DNA of 7,873 nucleotides from an uncultured Erysipelotrichaceae bacterium (GTDB taxonomy: Bacteria > Bacillota_I > Bacilli_A > Erysipelotrichales > Erysipelotrichaceae): NCBI GenBank assembly GCA_902803275.1, contig CADCPE010000277.1:1-7873 (forward strand), given 5' to 3'. A program made the position numbers and the translations under genes. This document shows, piece after piece, positions 1 to 6,258 of the stretch (its first letter is position 1; the number at the start of each line of letters is the position of its first letter). The notes beneath the pieces were generated by a model. That model did not search any database and was not told the DNA's origin. It saw only the letters and a program-made list of their open reading frames with translations.

Positions 1-15
1 AAAAAAGGAGAAAAA

Positions 16-438
16 ATGCTTAAAATACTGTCATTCATACTGATAGTTGCCGCAAGCGCGATGTACCAGGTAGCTTCCGAAAAAACGGCGCCGGATGTGA
101 ATCCCTTTGCGGGGATCATCGTCATCTATGCAACAGCTCTTGTGACATCGCTGGTCGTGTATTCTATTACTGCCAAAGGCATTCCGCTGTTTGACCAGGT
201 GAAAAAGATCAATGTCTTTTCGATCATCCTGGGCGTTGTCGTATGCCTTATCGACCTGGGCTATATCATGGCCTATCGAAACGGCTTCAGTATCGGCAAG
301 CTCAGCCCCCTTTCATCAGTCACACTGATCATTCTCATGGCACTTATTGCCGTGATCTTCTATAAGGAGAAACTGAGCCCAAGACACATCATCGGGCTGA
401 TCATTGCCGCCATCGGCGTCCTGCTGACAATAGAGTAG
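16..438 (+). CDS. Single-repeat EamA/DMT-type membrane transporter protein
   Basis: A 140-residue, very hydrophobic protein with about five membrane segments near residues 2-20, 33-52, 66-86, 100-117 and 121-138. The last part (KLSPLSSVTLIILMALI, then FYKEKLSPRHIIGLIIAAIG) is the classic end of an EamA repeat, where a segment is followed by a short basic loop and a glycine-rich final helix. Most EamA transporters carry two such repeats (about 280-300 residues). This one has a single repeat, so it would have to work as a dimer or with a partner, possibly encoded left of the window. The substrate cannot be told; the wider family exports metabolites, amino acids and drugs. The start is well supported by a run of A followed by GGAG at 7-10, five bases before the ATG. 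The next gene starts 32 bases after the stop with no terminator between, so the two are probably co-transcribed. Confidence 0.8.
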   Translation: MLKILSFILIVAASAMYQVASEKTAPDVNPFAGIIVIYATALVTSLVVYSITAKGIPLFDQVKKINVFSIILGVVVCLIDLGYIMAYRNGFSIGKLSPLSSVTLIILMALIAVIFYKEKLSPRHIIGLIIAAIGVLLTIE

Positions 439-470
439 ATAAAGCAAGGATTTGTTATATCATATTATAG

Positions 471-1556
471 ATGGGTGTTAAATTTACTGTTCCTGCAACC
501 GAATTAGCTGTTACCATCATGATGTTTGTGATGGTCTTTCTTATGCCTCTGGCTGATCACATCATCTGTTCAAAACTGGGAATAAGCCTAAGGGACGGAG
601 TCAGTGAGAATCCGAAAGCTGACGATCTTCTGCATATCCGCAAGATCATCCTTGTCGGGATCTTCATGGTCTATCTGGCGATCCTTGGCTACGTCGCCTT
701 CTTCTCGAGATCTGCTGCCAATGACTATCTGCTGCATATCTCCTTCTATCAGGATCTGAGCAATTCCATCAAGATCGATTACGGAGTCCTCGAGCTGATC
801 AAGATCCTGTTTACCAAAGGTCCCGGTGAAGCTTTGAGCCATGTGAAGATCGTCAATATGGATGACTTCATGCAGGTATATCTCAATATCGTCATGTTCG
901 TGCCGATGGGCTATCTTCTGCCGTATGTCTTTGACTGGTATCGGCGCTCTCATATCACGGCCAAGGTCACTTTCACCAGTTTTCTTGCGACCTTGCTTAT
1001 TGAGAATATTCAGCTGATCACCAAACTGGGATTCTATGATTGCGATGATATCATCTCCAACACCTTCGGCGGTTTTTTGGGACAGCTTTTCTATATCATG
1101 TTTGCCTATGTGCTGGTCCATCCGGATTTTCGCAAAGAAGCTCTCAGCAGGATCAAGTGGCGCATAAGATCGCTGAAGAGCGCCTTTCATCCGTTCTATT
1201 CAAAACTGCATGTCGCAAGAATAACGGTCTATGCACAGGACAAGGATGAAGTGAGGGAATTCTATGAAGACAAACTTGGCTTCCGCCTGAAAAAAGCCAT
1301 CGATATCAGCGAAGACGAGACCAATTATCTTTTTGATTTCAGAAAAAATCAGATCGAAGTGCGCTGTTCGCCGGCCTATAAGGATCTGCCTTTGCAGAAT
1401 ATCGTGCTGGCCTGCAACAATTCCGAGTTTCTCAAGGAAAAACTTGATAAGCATGGTATCAGCTGCAGCGGCTATGAGGAAGATCCTTACACGGGTCTAA
1501 GGATCTTTACTTTCATGGGACCTGATGAAGTGTACTTTACGATCATTGAAGAATAG
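471..1556 (+). CDS. VanZ-like membrane domain fused to a glyoxalase/bleomycin-resistance (VOC) domain
   Basis: A 361-residue two-domain protein. Residues about 11-216 are membrane-embedded, with clear segments near 11-32, 58-78, 136-153, 167-186 and 196-216. They carry VanZ-family signatures: NIVMFVPMGYLLP (139-151), then E178 and Q181, then D190-x-D-D193, N197 and the glycines of TFGGFLG. VanZ is known from low-level teicoplanin resistance; its biochemical role is unclear. After a basic linker (about 217-243) comes a soluble domain (about 245-361) beginning ITVYAQDKDEVREFYEDKLGF, a typical VOC first half with the FYxxxLGF turn. By eye, the usual metal histidines of the VOC fold are replaced (V248 and N310), so it may bind a ligand rather than catalyse. 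An in-frame TAG lies directly before the ATG (468-470), so the protein cannot start earlier. No good ribosome site stands at the right distance, and ATG 519 is an alternative. The next gene starts directly after the stop. Confidence 0.82.
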   Translation: MGVKFTVPATELAVTIMMFVMVFLMPLADHIICSKLGISLRDGVSENPKADDLLHIRKIILVGIFMVYLAILGYVAFFSRSAANDYLLHISFYQDLSNSIKIDYGVLELIKILFTKGPGEALSHVKIVNMDDFMQVYLNIVMFVPMGYLLPYVFDWYRRSHITAKVTFTSFLATLLIENIQLITKLGFYDCDDIISNTFGGFLGQLFYIMFAYVLVHPDFRKEALSRIKWRIRSLKSAFHPFYSKLHVARITVYAQDKDEVREFYEDKLGFRLKKAIDISEDETNYLFDFRKNQIEVRCSPAYKDLPLQNIVLACNNSEFLKEKLDKHGISCSGYEEDPYTGLRIFTFMGPDEVYFTIIEE

Positions 1557-2345
1557 ATGGAAAGAAAAACTATGAACAGAGCTATTATTTTTGAAGGCAT
1601 AAGCAATGCCAGAGATCTCGGAGGTCTGAAGACAAAGGACGGCAGAACGATCAGAAGCCATGCGCTGATAAGAAGCGCCAAGCTTTCCAGCGCCAACCAC
1701 CGGGATGAAAAGAAACTCAAAGACGAATACCGTCTGAAAAAGATCATCGATCTGAGAACGCCTGCGGAAAGGATGGAAAGACCGGATGCGTTTATTGATG
1801 GCGCAGAATATCTTCCTATTCCGGTATTCAAGTCAGCCATTGAAGGCGTCTCTCACGAGGAAGAAACGAAGCTGCTTGAAAAGGCAGGCGGACTGGCACC
1901 TTTCTACCATCTGATGGTCACTGATGAAAACTGCCGCAGGAATTTCCATACCATCCTGAGCACGATCTTCTCTTTCCCATATGAACAGGGTTCCGTGCTC
2001 TGGCACTGTACGGAAGGAAAAGACCGCTGCGGCCTGGTCAGCGCCTTTGTGCTGCTGGCTCTTGGCGTCGATCTTGATGAAGTGAGGAAAGACTACGATT
2101 TGACGAATCTGGTAAATGAGAAAAAGGCTGCGGCGTATTATGAACAGATGCTGAAGGATGGCAAGACTCAGCAGCAGGCGGGATATGTCAGAGATATGTT
2201 TCTGGCCAAACCTGAATATCTTGAGACAGCCATCGAGGCAATAAAAAAGAATTATAATGATTTTGATACATACTTTGAGAAGGGACTCTATCTTGACAGA
2301 AAACTGATCGAACAGTTTAAAAGCAGTATCCTTCTGAATGATTGA
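1557..2345 (+). CDS. Tyrosine/serine protein phosphatase, Y_phosphatase3 (PtpB-like) family
   Basis: A 262-residue soluble protein with the layout of bacterial PtpB/Y_phosphatase3 enzymes, which remove phosphate from tyrosine or serine/threonine, and in some members from phosphoinositides. Near the N-terminus it has SNARDLGG (16-23), then IIDLRTPAE (63-71), the usual DLR strand, and the active-site loop HCTEGKDRCG (150-159) with nucleophile C151 and phosphate-binding R157. The usual GKDRTG reads GKDRCG here. No signal peptide or membrane segment is seen, so it is probably cytoplasmic. The ATG directly follows the previous stop (TAG 1554-1556). A second in-frame ATG at 1572 has GGAAAG at 1559-1564, seven bases upstream, and may be the true start, giving 257 residues; both starts precede the first motif. 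It lies between two membrane-protein genes, but no substrate is indicated. Confidence 0.88.
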   Translation: MERKTMNRAIIFEGISNARDLGGLKTKDGRTIRSHALIRSAKLSSANHRDEKKLKDEYRLKKIIDLRTPAERMERPDAFIDGAEYLPIPVFKSAIEGVSHEEETKLLEKAGGLAPFYHLMVTDENCRRNFHTILSTIFSFPYEQGSVLWHCTEGKDRCGLVSAFVLLALGVDLDEVRKDYDLTNLVNEKKAAAYYEQMLKDGKTQQQAGYVRDMFLAKPEYLETAIEAIKKNYNDFDTYFEKGLYLDRKLIEQFKSSILLND

Positions 2346-2350
2346 GGAGG
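2345..2350 (+). promoter_or_regulatory. Strong ribosome binding site that sets the start of the next gene at 2359
   Basis: AGGAGG lies eight bases before the ATG at 2359 and overlaps the stop codon of the phosphatase gene (TGA 2343-2345). An earlier in-frame ATG at 2338 sits inside the phosphatase gene with no comparable site, so 2359 is preferred. The overlap of ribosome site and stop codon suggests translational coupling. Confidence 0.8.
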
Positions 2351-2358
2351 TATCGTTT

Positions 2359-3993
2359 ATGGAAAAAATCAGAAAAATGGAAAACATCAGGATGAAAGGC
2401 GCCTATACATTCGTATTTCTGCTGGGAATAGCTTTGACTATCGGCTTTTTCCAGCTGATCGTCTGTATCCCGATGAACATTCACTATCTGCCTTTCGTGC
2501 TTGAACTGTTTGTGATCGTTTTGACTTCCTATCTGTTTTTTGCCGGCCTGCACAAGACCAAGACAGTCGGCGGCAAAGTCAAGATCATGTTTTACCCGAG
2601 CGTTTTGATCGTTGCGGTATTCATCATCGCCTGCATCATCGGCGGACCATATACCGGCGGTTTAAACAACTACAGGAATCAGTCGGTGATCAAAGAAACC
2701 GATTTTTCTCAGATCCCGGAATTTGATGCCACCCAGGTCCAGCTGGTCGATAAGAACACGGCCATTCAGATCGGTGATCGAGTATTCGGCACGCTTGGAT
2801 CTGATGAAGTATCGCAATATGAAGTAGGTGATGACTGGACGCAGATCTCCATGAATGGAAGGCTCTACCGTGTTACACCGATCGATTTCGGCGGACTGTA
2901 CAAGTATTTTGTGACCAAGACGACACCGGGATACATCATCGTCGACTGCAATAACGGTGAAGCCAAACTTGTCAGGACCGAAGGCATGAGATACATGAAG
3001 AGTTCCTATTTTTTGAAGGATATCAGACGTCACCTGTTTTTAAGCGATCCGTTCTCCATTAAAGCTGAGACGCGTTTTGAACTTGATGACAGCGGCAAGC
3101 CATACTGGGTCACCCCGGTATTGAAAAAGACCTTTGTTTCCAAGACCACCGATGTGAAGGGCGTCTATATCTGCGATCCGCAGGATGGCAAGACTGCATA
3201 TTACGAAAAGGGAAGCATTCCTTCCTGGGTCGACAACGTCTATCCGATCGATATCGTCTATACGCAGTTCAGACAAAGCAAGCGCTATGAAAACGGACTG
3301 TTCAACTTCTCCAACAGAGGTGTCGTGGAATTCACTGATGACTATGCCTATGTTCAGTTCAACAATAACGTGCACATCTATACCGGCGTGACCAGTGTCG
3401 GCAAGGATGAATCAAATGTCGGCTTTGCCTACGTGGATCTAAGAGACGGCAGCATCACCTACATCCGCAGGGCCGGAGCCGAAGAGTATTCAGCCAGAAG
3501 CAGTGCCGAAGGTGCTCTGCAGCAGTATCATTACACAGCTATCTTCCCAAGCATGGTCAATGTCAGCAATGTGCCGACCTATTTCATGGGCATGGTAGAC
3601 AGCGCCAATCTGATCAAGAGTTTTGCGTTTGTCAGCTATGAGAATTACCAGAATGTCGGTGTGGGAACGACCATCGAAGAAGCCTACAGAAACTACATCA
3701 GGATCATCGGTGCCGACAATAAGCCTGAAGAACCTGTCGAAACAAAGGAAACAAGCTTCAGTGTCAGCGATATCAGGATCATTACCGTTGAAGGCAACAG
3801 TATCGTCCTGATCAAAGATGAAAACCAGATCATCTATCATTACGATCTATCCGGAGGCGATTATCGGGCTTCTTTCCTGAAGCAGAACGATCTGATCAAA
3901 GCTCTGGTCGATGAAGAAAATATCATCACAGAATTCCTGGAGATCAGCTCACCTGAAGCGGCTGAGACATCGCAGGAAACAGATGCGGAATAA
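2359..3993 (+). CDS. Membrane-anchored protein of unknown function with three related repeat segments
   Basis: I do not recognise a named family. From ATG 2359 the protein has 544 residues. A short basic N-terminus is followed by three membrane segments near 17-38, 44-64 and 77-96; the remaining roughly 450 residues are hydrophilic and rich in beta-strand-like, aromatic and Asp/Gly sequence. The chain contains three similar segments in which a hydrophobic strand runs into Asp-x-x-[Asp/Asn]-Gly and then another strand: around VDCNNGE (D196-G200), CDPQDGK (D273-G277) and VDLRDGS (D360-G364), spaced 77 and 87 residues apart. This suggests a repeated beta unit. A Pro/Glu-rich linker near 455-465 separates a small C-terminal domain (about 466-533, ending EFLEIS), and the end is acidic. 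With three membrane segments and a cytoplasmic N-terminus, the large domain would lie outside the cell; this topology is inferred. It is the last gene before the terminator at 4103-4130. Confidence 0.75.
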   Translation: MEKIRKMENIRMKGAYTFVFLLGIALTIGFFQLIVCIPMNIHYLPFVLELFVIVLTSYLFFAGLHKTKTVGGKVKIMFYPSVLIVAVFIIACIIGGPYTGGLNNYRNQSVIKETDFSQIPEFDATQVQLVDKNTAIQIGDRVFGTLGSDEVSQYEVGDDWTQISMNGRLYRVTPIDFGGLYKYFVTKTTPGYIIVDCNNGEAKLVRTEGMRYMKSSYFLKDIRRHLFLSDPFSIKAETRFELDDSGKPYWVTPVLKKTFVSKTTDVKGVYICDPQDGKTAYYEKGSIPSWVDNVYPIDIVYTQFRQSKRYENGLFNFSNRGVVEFTDDYAYVQFNNNVHIYTGVTSVGKDESNVGFAYVDLRDGSITYIRRAGAEEYSARSSAEGALQQYHYTAIFPSMVNVSNVPTYFMGMVDSANLIKSFAFVSYENYQNVGVGTTIEEAYRNYIRIIGADNKPEEPVETKETSFSVSDIRIITVEGNSIVLIKDENQIIYHYDLSGGDYRASFLKQNDLIKALVDEENIITEFLEISSPEAAETSQETDAE

Positions 3994-4007
3994 ATACGAT
4001 ATTCATC

Positions 4008-4035
4008 TTGACCGGAAATATGCTCTAGTGATAAA
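4008..4035 (+). promoter_or_regulatory. Possible sigma-70-type promoter for the nitrilase-phosphorylase operon
   Basis: TTGACC (4008-4013, five of six to the -35 consensus) and GATAAA (4030-4035, four of six to the -10) are separated by 16 bases. Transcription would begin near 4042, upstream of the terminator hairpin at 4103-4130, making that hairpin an attenuator. A competing candidate is TAAAAT (4133-4138, five of six to a -10) just past the hairpin, but it lacks a good -35. Both calls are weak. Confidence 0.22.
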
Positions 4036-4084
4036 TTGAATTTAGAAAGTTGCTTCTGTAGAAGTACAAGAGTGGAGTATATCC
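4014..4084 (+). ncRNA. Candidate structured leader: long-range stem enclosing two small hairpins
   Basis: The ends of this stretch pair: GGA (4014-4016) with TCC (4082-4084), ATAT (4018-4021) with GTAT (4077-4080) including one G-U pair, and CTCT (4023-4026) with AGAG (4069-4072). Inside are an AT hairpin (TAAAT 4032-4036 with ATTTA 4040-4044) and CTTC-TGTA-GAAG (4053-4064). The drawing is a three-way junction followed 18 bases later by a terminator, as in a riboswitch or attenuator. It matches no class I know: in particular the purine-riboswitch junction bases are absent. AT-rich sequence pairs easily by chance, and the promoter candidate at 4008-4035 would leave the 5' strand untranscribed, so the two ideas exclude each other unless transcription starts further upstream. 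Confidence 0.25.
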
Positions 4085-4102
4085 ATATCAACGAAGTTAG
4101 TT

Positions 4103-4130
4103 GGCCAGCTTTATTAAGCTGGCTTATTTT
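4103..4130 (+). terminator. Intrinsic terminator or attenuator hairpin
   Basis: A perfect 8-bp stem, GCCAGCTT (4104-4111) with AAGCTGGC (4116-4123), closes a TATT loop and is followed by TTATTTT. It lies 110 bases after the stop of the 544-aa membrane protein gene and 41 bases before the nitrilase start. It could end the upstream operon, act as a regulated attenuator for the downstream one, or both. Confidence 0.75.
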
Positions 4131-4171
4131 ATTAAAATAGGCCGGCACTTTACAGAAAGAGGAAATCCAAT

Positions 4172-4924
4172 ATGCAAAGAAAGATCAGAGTCAGTCTGTG
4201 CTGCTTATTGCCGCGAGTCGGTTTTGGCAGTGGTGAGAGACATGTATCTGATGAACTTAAACAGATGGAAGAGTATCTGAATAGGGCTCAGGGCGAGATC
4301 GTTGTTTTTCCGGAAGGCTATCTGAAAAGCGAAGACTGCGCCAAGGCTAGTGAACTTGCGCGCCGATACGATAAATGGCTGATACTTGGAACCCAGGATC
4401 AGGGGCAGTGCAAGAGCCTGTATACCGTGGTCATTGATCCTGATAAGGGCCTTGTCTATTCCCATTGCAAGAGCGCCCTTACTGATGGCGATCGCAAGGA
4501 TAATGCCAGACTGGGCAAAAGCATTGAAGCCCTGGACACGCCTTTTGGCAAGATAGGCACGATCCTGTGCTATGAGATGCATTTTCCGGAAGTTGCCAGG
4601 ATCGAGTGCCTTGACGGGGCGTGGATACTGTTCAACACGATCGGAACAGGCATGTGGCATGAACAGCAGTTTGACGAATGGACGACACTGGCCAAGGCGA
4701 GGGCCATTGAAAACAGATGCTTCGTTCTGGGCACAACACACTATTGCGACCCGATCCCGATGATGTATGCCTATGATCCTCATGGCCGGCTGATCGGGAT
4801 GATGAGGAATCATGAAGGAATAATGGAAGTTGAGATCGACAGGGATCTGATCGATGAAAGAGACTATTTCAAAGACCGCAATCCTGAAGCTTATACAAAG
4901 ATCACTGAAGGAGGGAATATATGA
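4172..4924 (+). CDS. Carbon-nitrogen hydrolase (nitrilase superfamily amidase, possibly omega-amidase-like)
   Basis: A 250-residue cytoplasmic enzyme of the nitrilase superfamily, which hydrolyses amide or nitrile C-N bonds through a Glu-Lys-Cys triad. All three parts are visible: E48 in VVFPEGYL, K100 in YSHCKSAL, and C133 in GTILCYEMHFPE. AKARAIENRCF (174-184) is the typical later family block. The length is near that of small amidases such as omega-amidase/NIT2 and B. subtilis MtnU, and short for true nitrilases. Substrate is not readable from sequence. Its place before a purine deaminase-like gene and two nucleoside phosphorylases makes an omega-amidase role in methionine salvage a possibility; a carbamoyl amidase is another. 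AGAGGA at 4158-4163, eight bases before the ATG, supports the start. The stop overlaps the next start (ATGA, 4921-4924), indicating translational coupling. Confidence 0.87.
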   Translation: MQRKIRVSLCCLLPRVGFGSGERHVSDELKQMEEYLNRAQGEIVVFPEGYLKSEDCAKASELARRYDKWLILGTQDQGQCKSLYTVVIDPDKGLVYSHCKSALTDGDRKDNARLGKSIEALDTPFGKIGTILCYEMHFPEVARIECLDGAWILFNTIGTGMWHEQQFDEWTTLAKARAIENRCFVLGTTHYCDPIPMMYAYDPHGRLIGMMRNHEGIMEVEIDRDLIDERDYFKDRNPEAYTKITEGGNI

Positions 4925-6258
4925 GCAGATTTTTGATCAGAAATGCAGATATCGGAAATCTTGATGATCTTTCTACCCAGAACAAAGATATCTATATCGA
5001 AGACGGATACTTCAAGAAGATCGGAAAGATCGACGCCCGTGAATGTCCAGGGGCAACGATCATCGATGCCCACAACATGCTGGCACTGCCGGGTTTCGTG
5101 GATTGTCATTCACATACCTATCAGACTTTCATCAAAGGACCGCTTGATGATCTGGTCATTACGGAATGGCTGGTAAGGCTCTTCACCTTTGAAGAGGACA
5201 TGGATGATGAGGATTACTATTATGCGACACTTCTTTCATGCCTTTCGGCTTTGAGATTCGGCACGACGACGATCAACGAAATGGGCGGCTATGGCCATAT
5301 GGATGCCACATTGAAAGCCTTTGAAGATGCGGGCATCAGAGTCACCTTCGGCATCTCTACGACCGATATACCGGAAAATGATGTAACACCTCTGATCTCT
5401 GTTGACGAGGCTTTGAAACTCTCACAGGAAGTCTACGAGAAAGTCCATGGCCGCAATAACGGTCTGATGAAAGCATCCGTAGCTCCGGCCGGTCTGCCTG
5501 CCGTATCAAAGGAAATGGCAGTCAGCCTTAAGAGATTCGCCAATGAGAGAGGACTGATCTATCATACGCATCTTGGCGAAGGAAAGATGGAAACTGAAAA
5601 TGTGGCCAGAGCCTATGGCACAAACGGTGAAGCCGAAGCTCTTGAAATGATCGGTGTTCTTGATGAACATACCTTGCTGGCTCATTCGATCTGGCTTAGT
5701 GACCATGAGATCGATATCATCAAGGAAACAAAAGCTGTTCCGGTTCACTGCCCTAATACCAACATGAAGATCTCGGACGGTATTCCAAAGATCGCGCAGA
5801 TGCTCAGCAAGGGCATACCTGTTGCGATGGGCTGTGACGGTGAAGCTTCCAGCGGCACCAAGGATATGATCAGAGAAGGAAAGGCCGGCTCTTATCTGCA
5901 GAAGGCTATCACGCTTGATCCGACAGTCATGGATGCCTCAACGACATTCAAAATGATGACGATCAACGGGGCAAAGGCTCTTGGCTATGAGGATCTCGGA
6001 GAGATCAAGGAAGGCAATCAGGCCGATCTGATCCTGGTCAATATGGAAGATGATCTCTCACTCACCGACAGGGATCACAGGATCGGCAATCTGCTCTATG
6101 CCGGAACCGGTCACGCTGTCGATACCGTCTTTGTAAAGGGACAGCTGAAATTAAGAAACAAACACATTCAGGGCTTTGATGAACAGTTCATCCTGAGCAA
6201 ATGCAATGACCTGATCCATAAGCTCAATGTCAAAACCGGCTATGTGAAGGAGAATTAG
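4921..6258 (+). CDS. Amidohydrolase, ATZ/TRZ type, similar to S-adenosylhomocysteine/methylthioadenosine deaminases
   Basis: A 445-residue metal-dependent hydrolase of the amidohydrolase superfamily, of normal length for the ATZ/TRZ-SAH deaminase group. Visible residues are the first metal pair H63-x-H65 in LPGFVDCHSHTYQTF, the EWL motif at 82-84 typical of this group, H217 and catalytic E220 in HTHLGE, H255 in LLAHSIWLS, the HCPNTNMKIS block (276-285), and the metal Asp D306 in GCDGEASS. The C-terminal GEIKEGNQADLILV (360-373) is the usual return to the small beta domain. Such enzymes deaminate SAH, methylthioadenosine, 5'-deoxyadenosine, adenosine, guanine or triazines. The two phosphorylase genes that follow favour a purine nucleoside substrate; this is inference. 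AGGAGG at 4909-4914, six bases before ATG, supports the start, which overlaps the amidase stop. The next ATG directly follows this stop. Confidence 0.87.
   Translation: MSRFLIRNADIGNLDDLSTQNKDIYIEDGYFKKIGKIDARECPGATIIDAHNMLALPGFVDCHSHTYQTFIKGPLDDLVITEWLVRLFTFEEDMDDEDYYYATLLSCLSALRFGTTTINEMGGYGHMDATLKAFEDAGIRVTFGISTTDIPENDVTPLISVDEALKLSQEVYEKVHGRNNGLMKASVAPAGLPAVSKEMAVSLKRFANERGLIYHTHLGEGKMETENVARAYGTNGEAEALEMIGVLDEHTLLAHSIWLSDHEIDIIKETKAVPVHCPNTNMKISDGIPKIAQMLSKGIPVAMGCDGEASSGTKDMIREGKAGSYLQKAITLDPTVMDASTTFKMMTINGAKALGYEDLGEIKEGNQADLILVNMEDDLSLTDRDHRIGNLLYAGTGHAVDTVFVKGQLKLRNKHIQGFDEQFILSKCNDLIHKLNVKTGYVKEN

Noticed and set aside
588..1190. 200-residue open frame on the minus strand
   Set aside because: It lies wholly inside the VanZ-VOC gene, has no recognisable motif, and its low-complexity acidic/Ile-rich composition is what the reverse complement of ATC- and GAT-rich coding produces.
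2338..2358. Longer start (ATG 2338) for the 544-aa membrane protein
   Set aside because: It lies inside the phosphatase gene without a ribosome site, whereas ATG 2359 has AGGAGG eight bases upstream.
4014..4130. Known riboswitch or T-box in front of the nucleoside genes
   Set aside because: The purine riboswitch junction and loop bases and the T-box GGNACCGCG element are absent; only general pairing plus a terminator can be shown, so no class is assigned.
4036..4140. Small + strand frame from TTG 4036 to TAG 4138-4140 in the intergenic gap
   Set aside because: It has a weak start codon and no ribosome binding site, and its 3' part is the terminator stem and its T-rich tail.
3861..4148. 95-residue minus-strand frame covering the intergenic gap
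   Set aside because: It runs through the terminator hairpin and into the end of the membrane-protein gene, has no ribosome site of note and no recognisable motif.
4205..4813. 202-residue open frame on the minus strand
   Set aside because: It is fully antisense to the amidase gene, whose Glu-Lys-Cys triad is intact; no family features are seen in the minus-strand frame.
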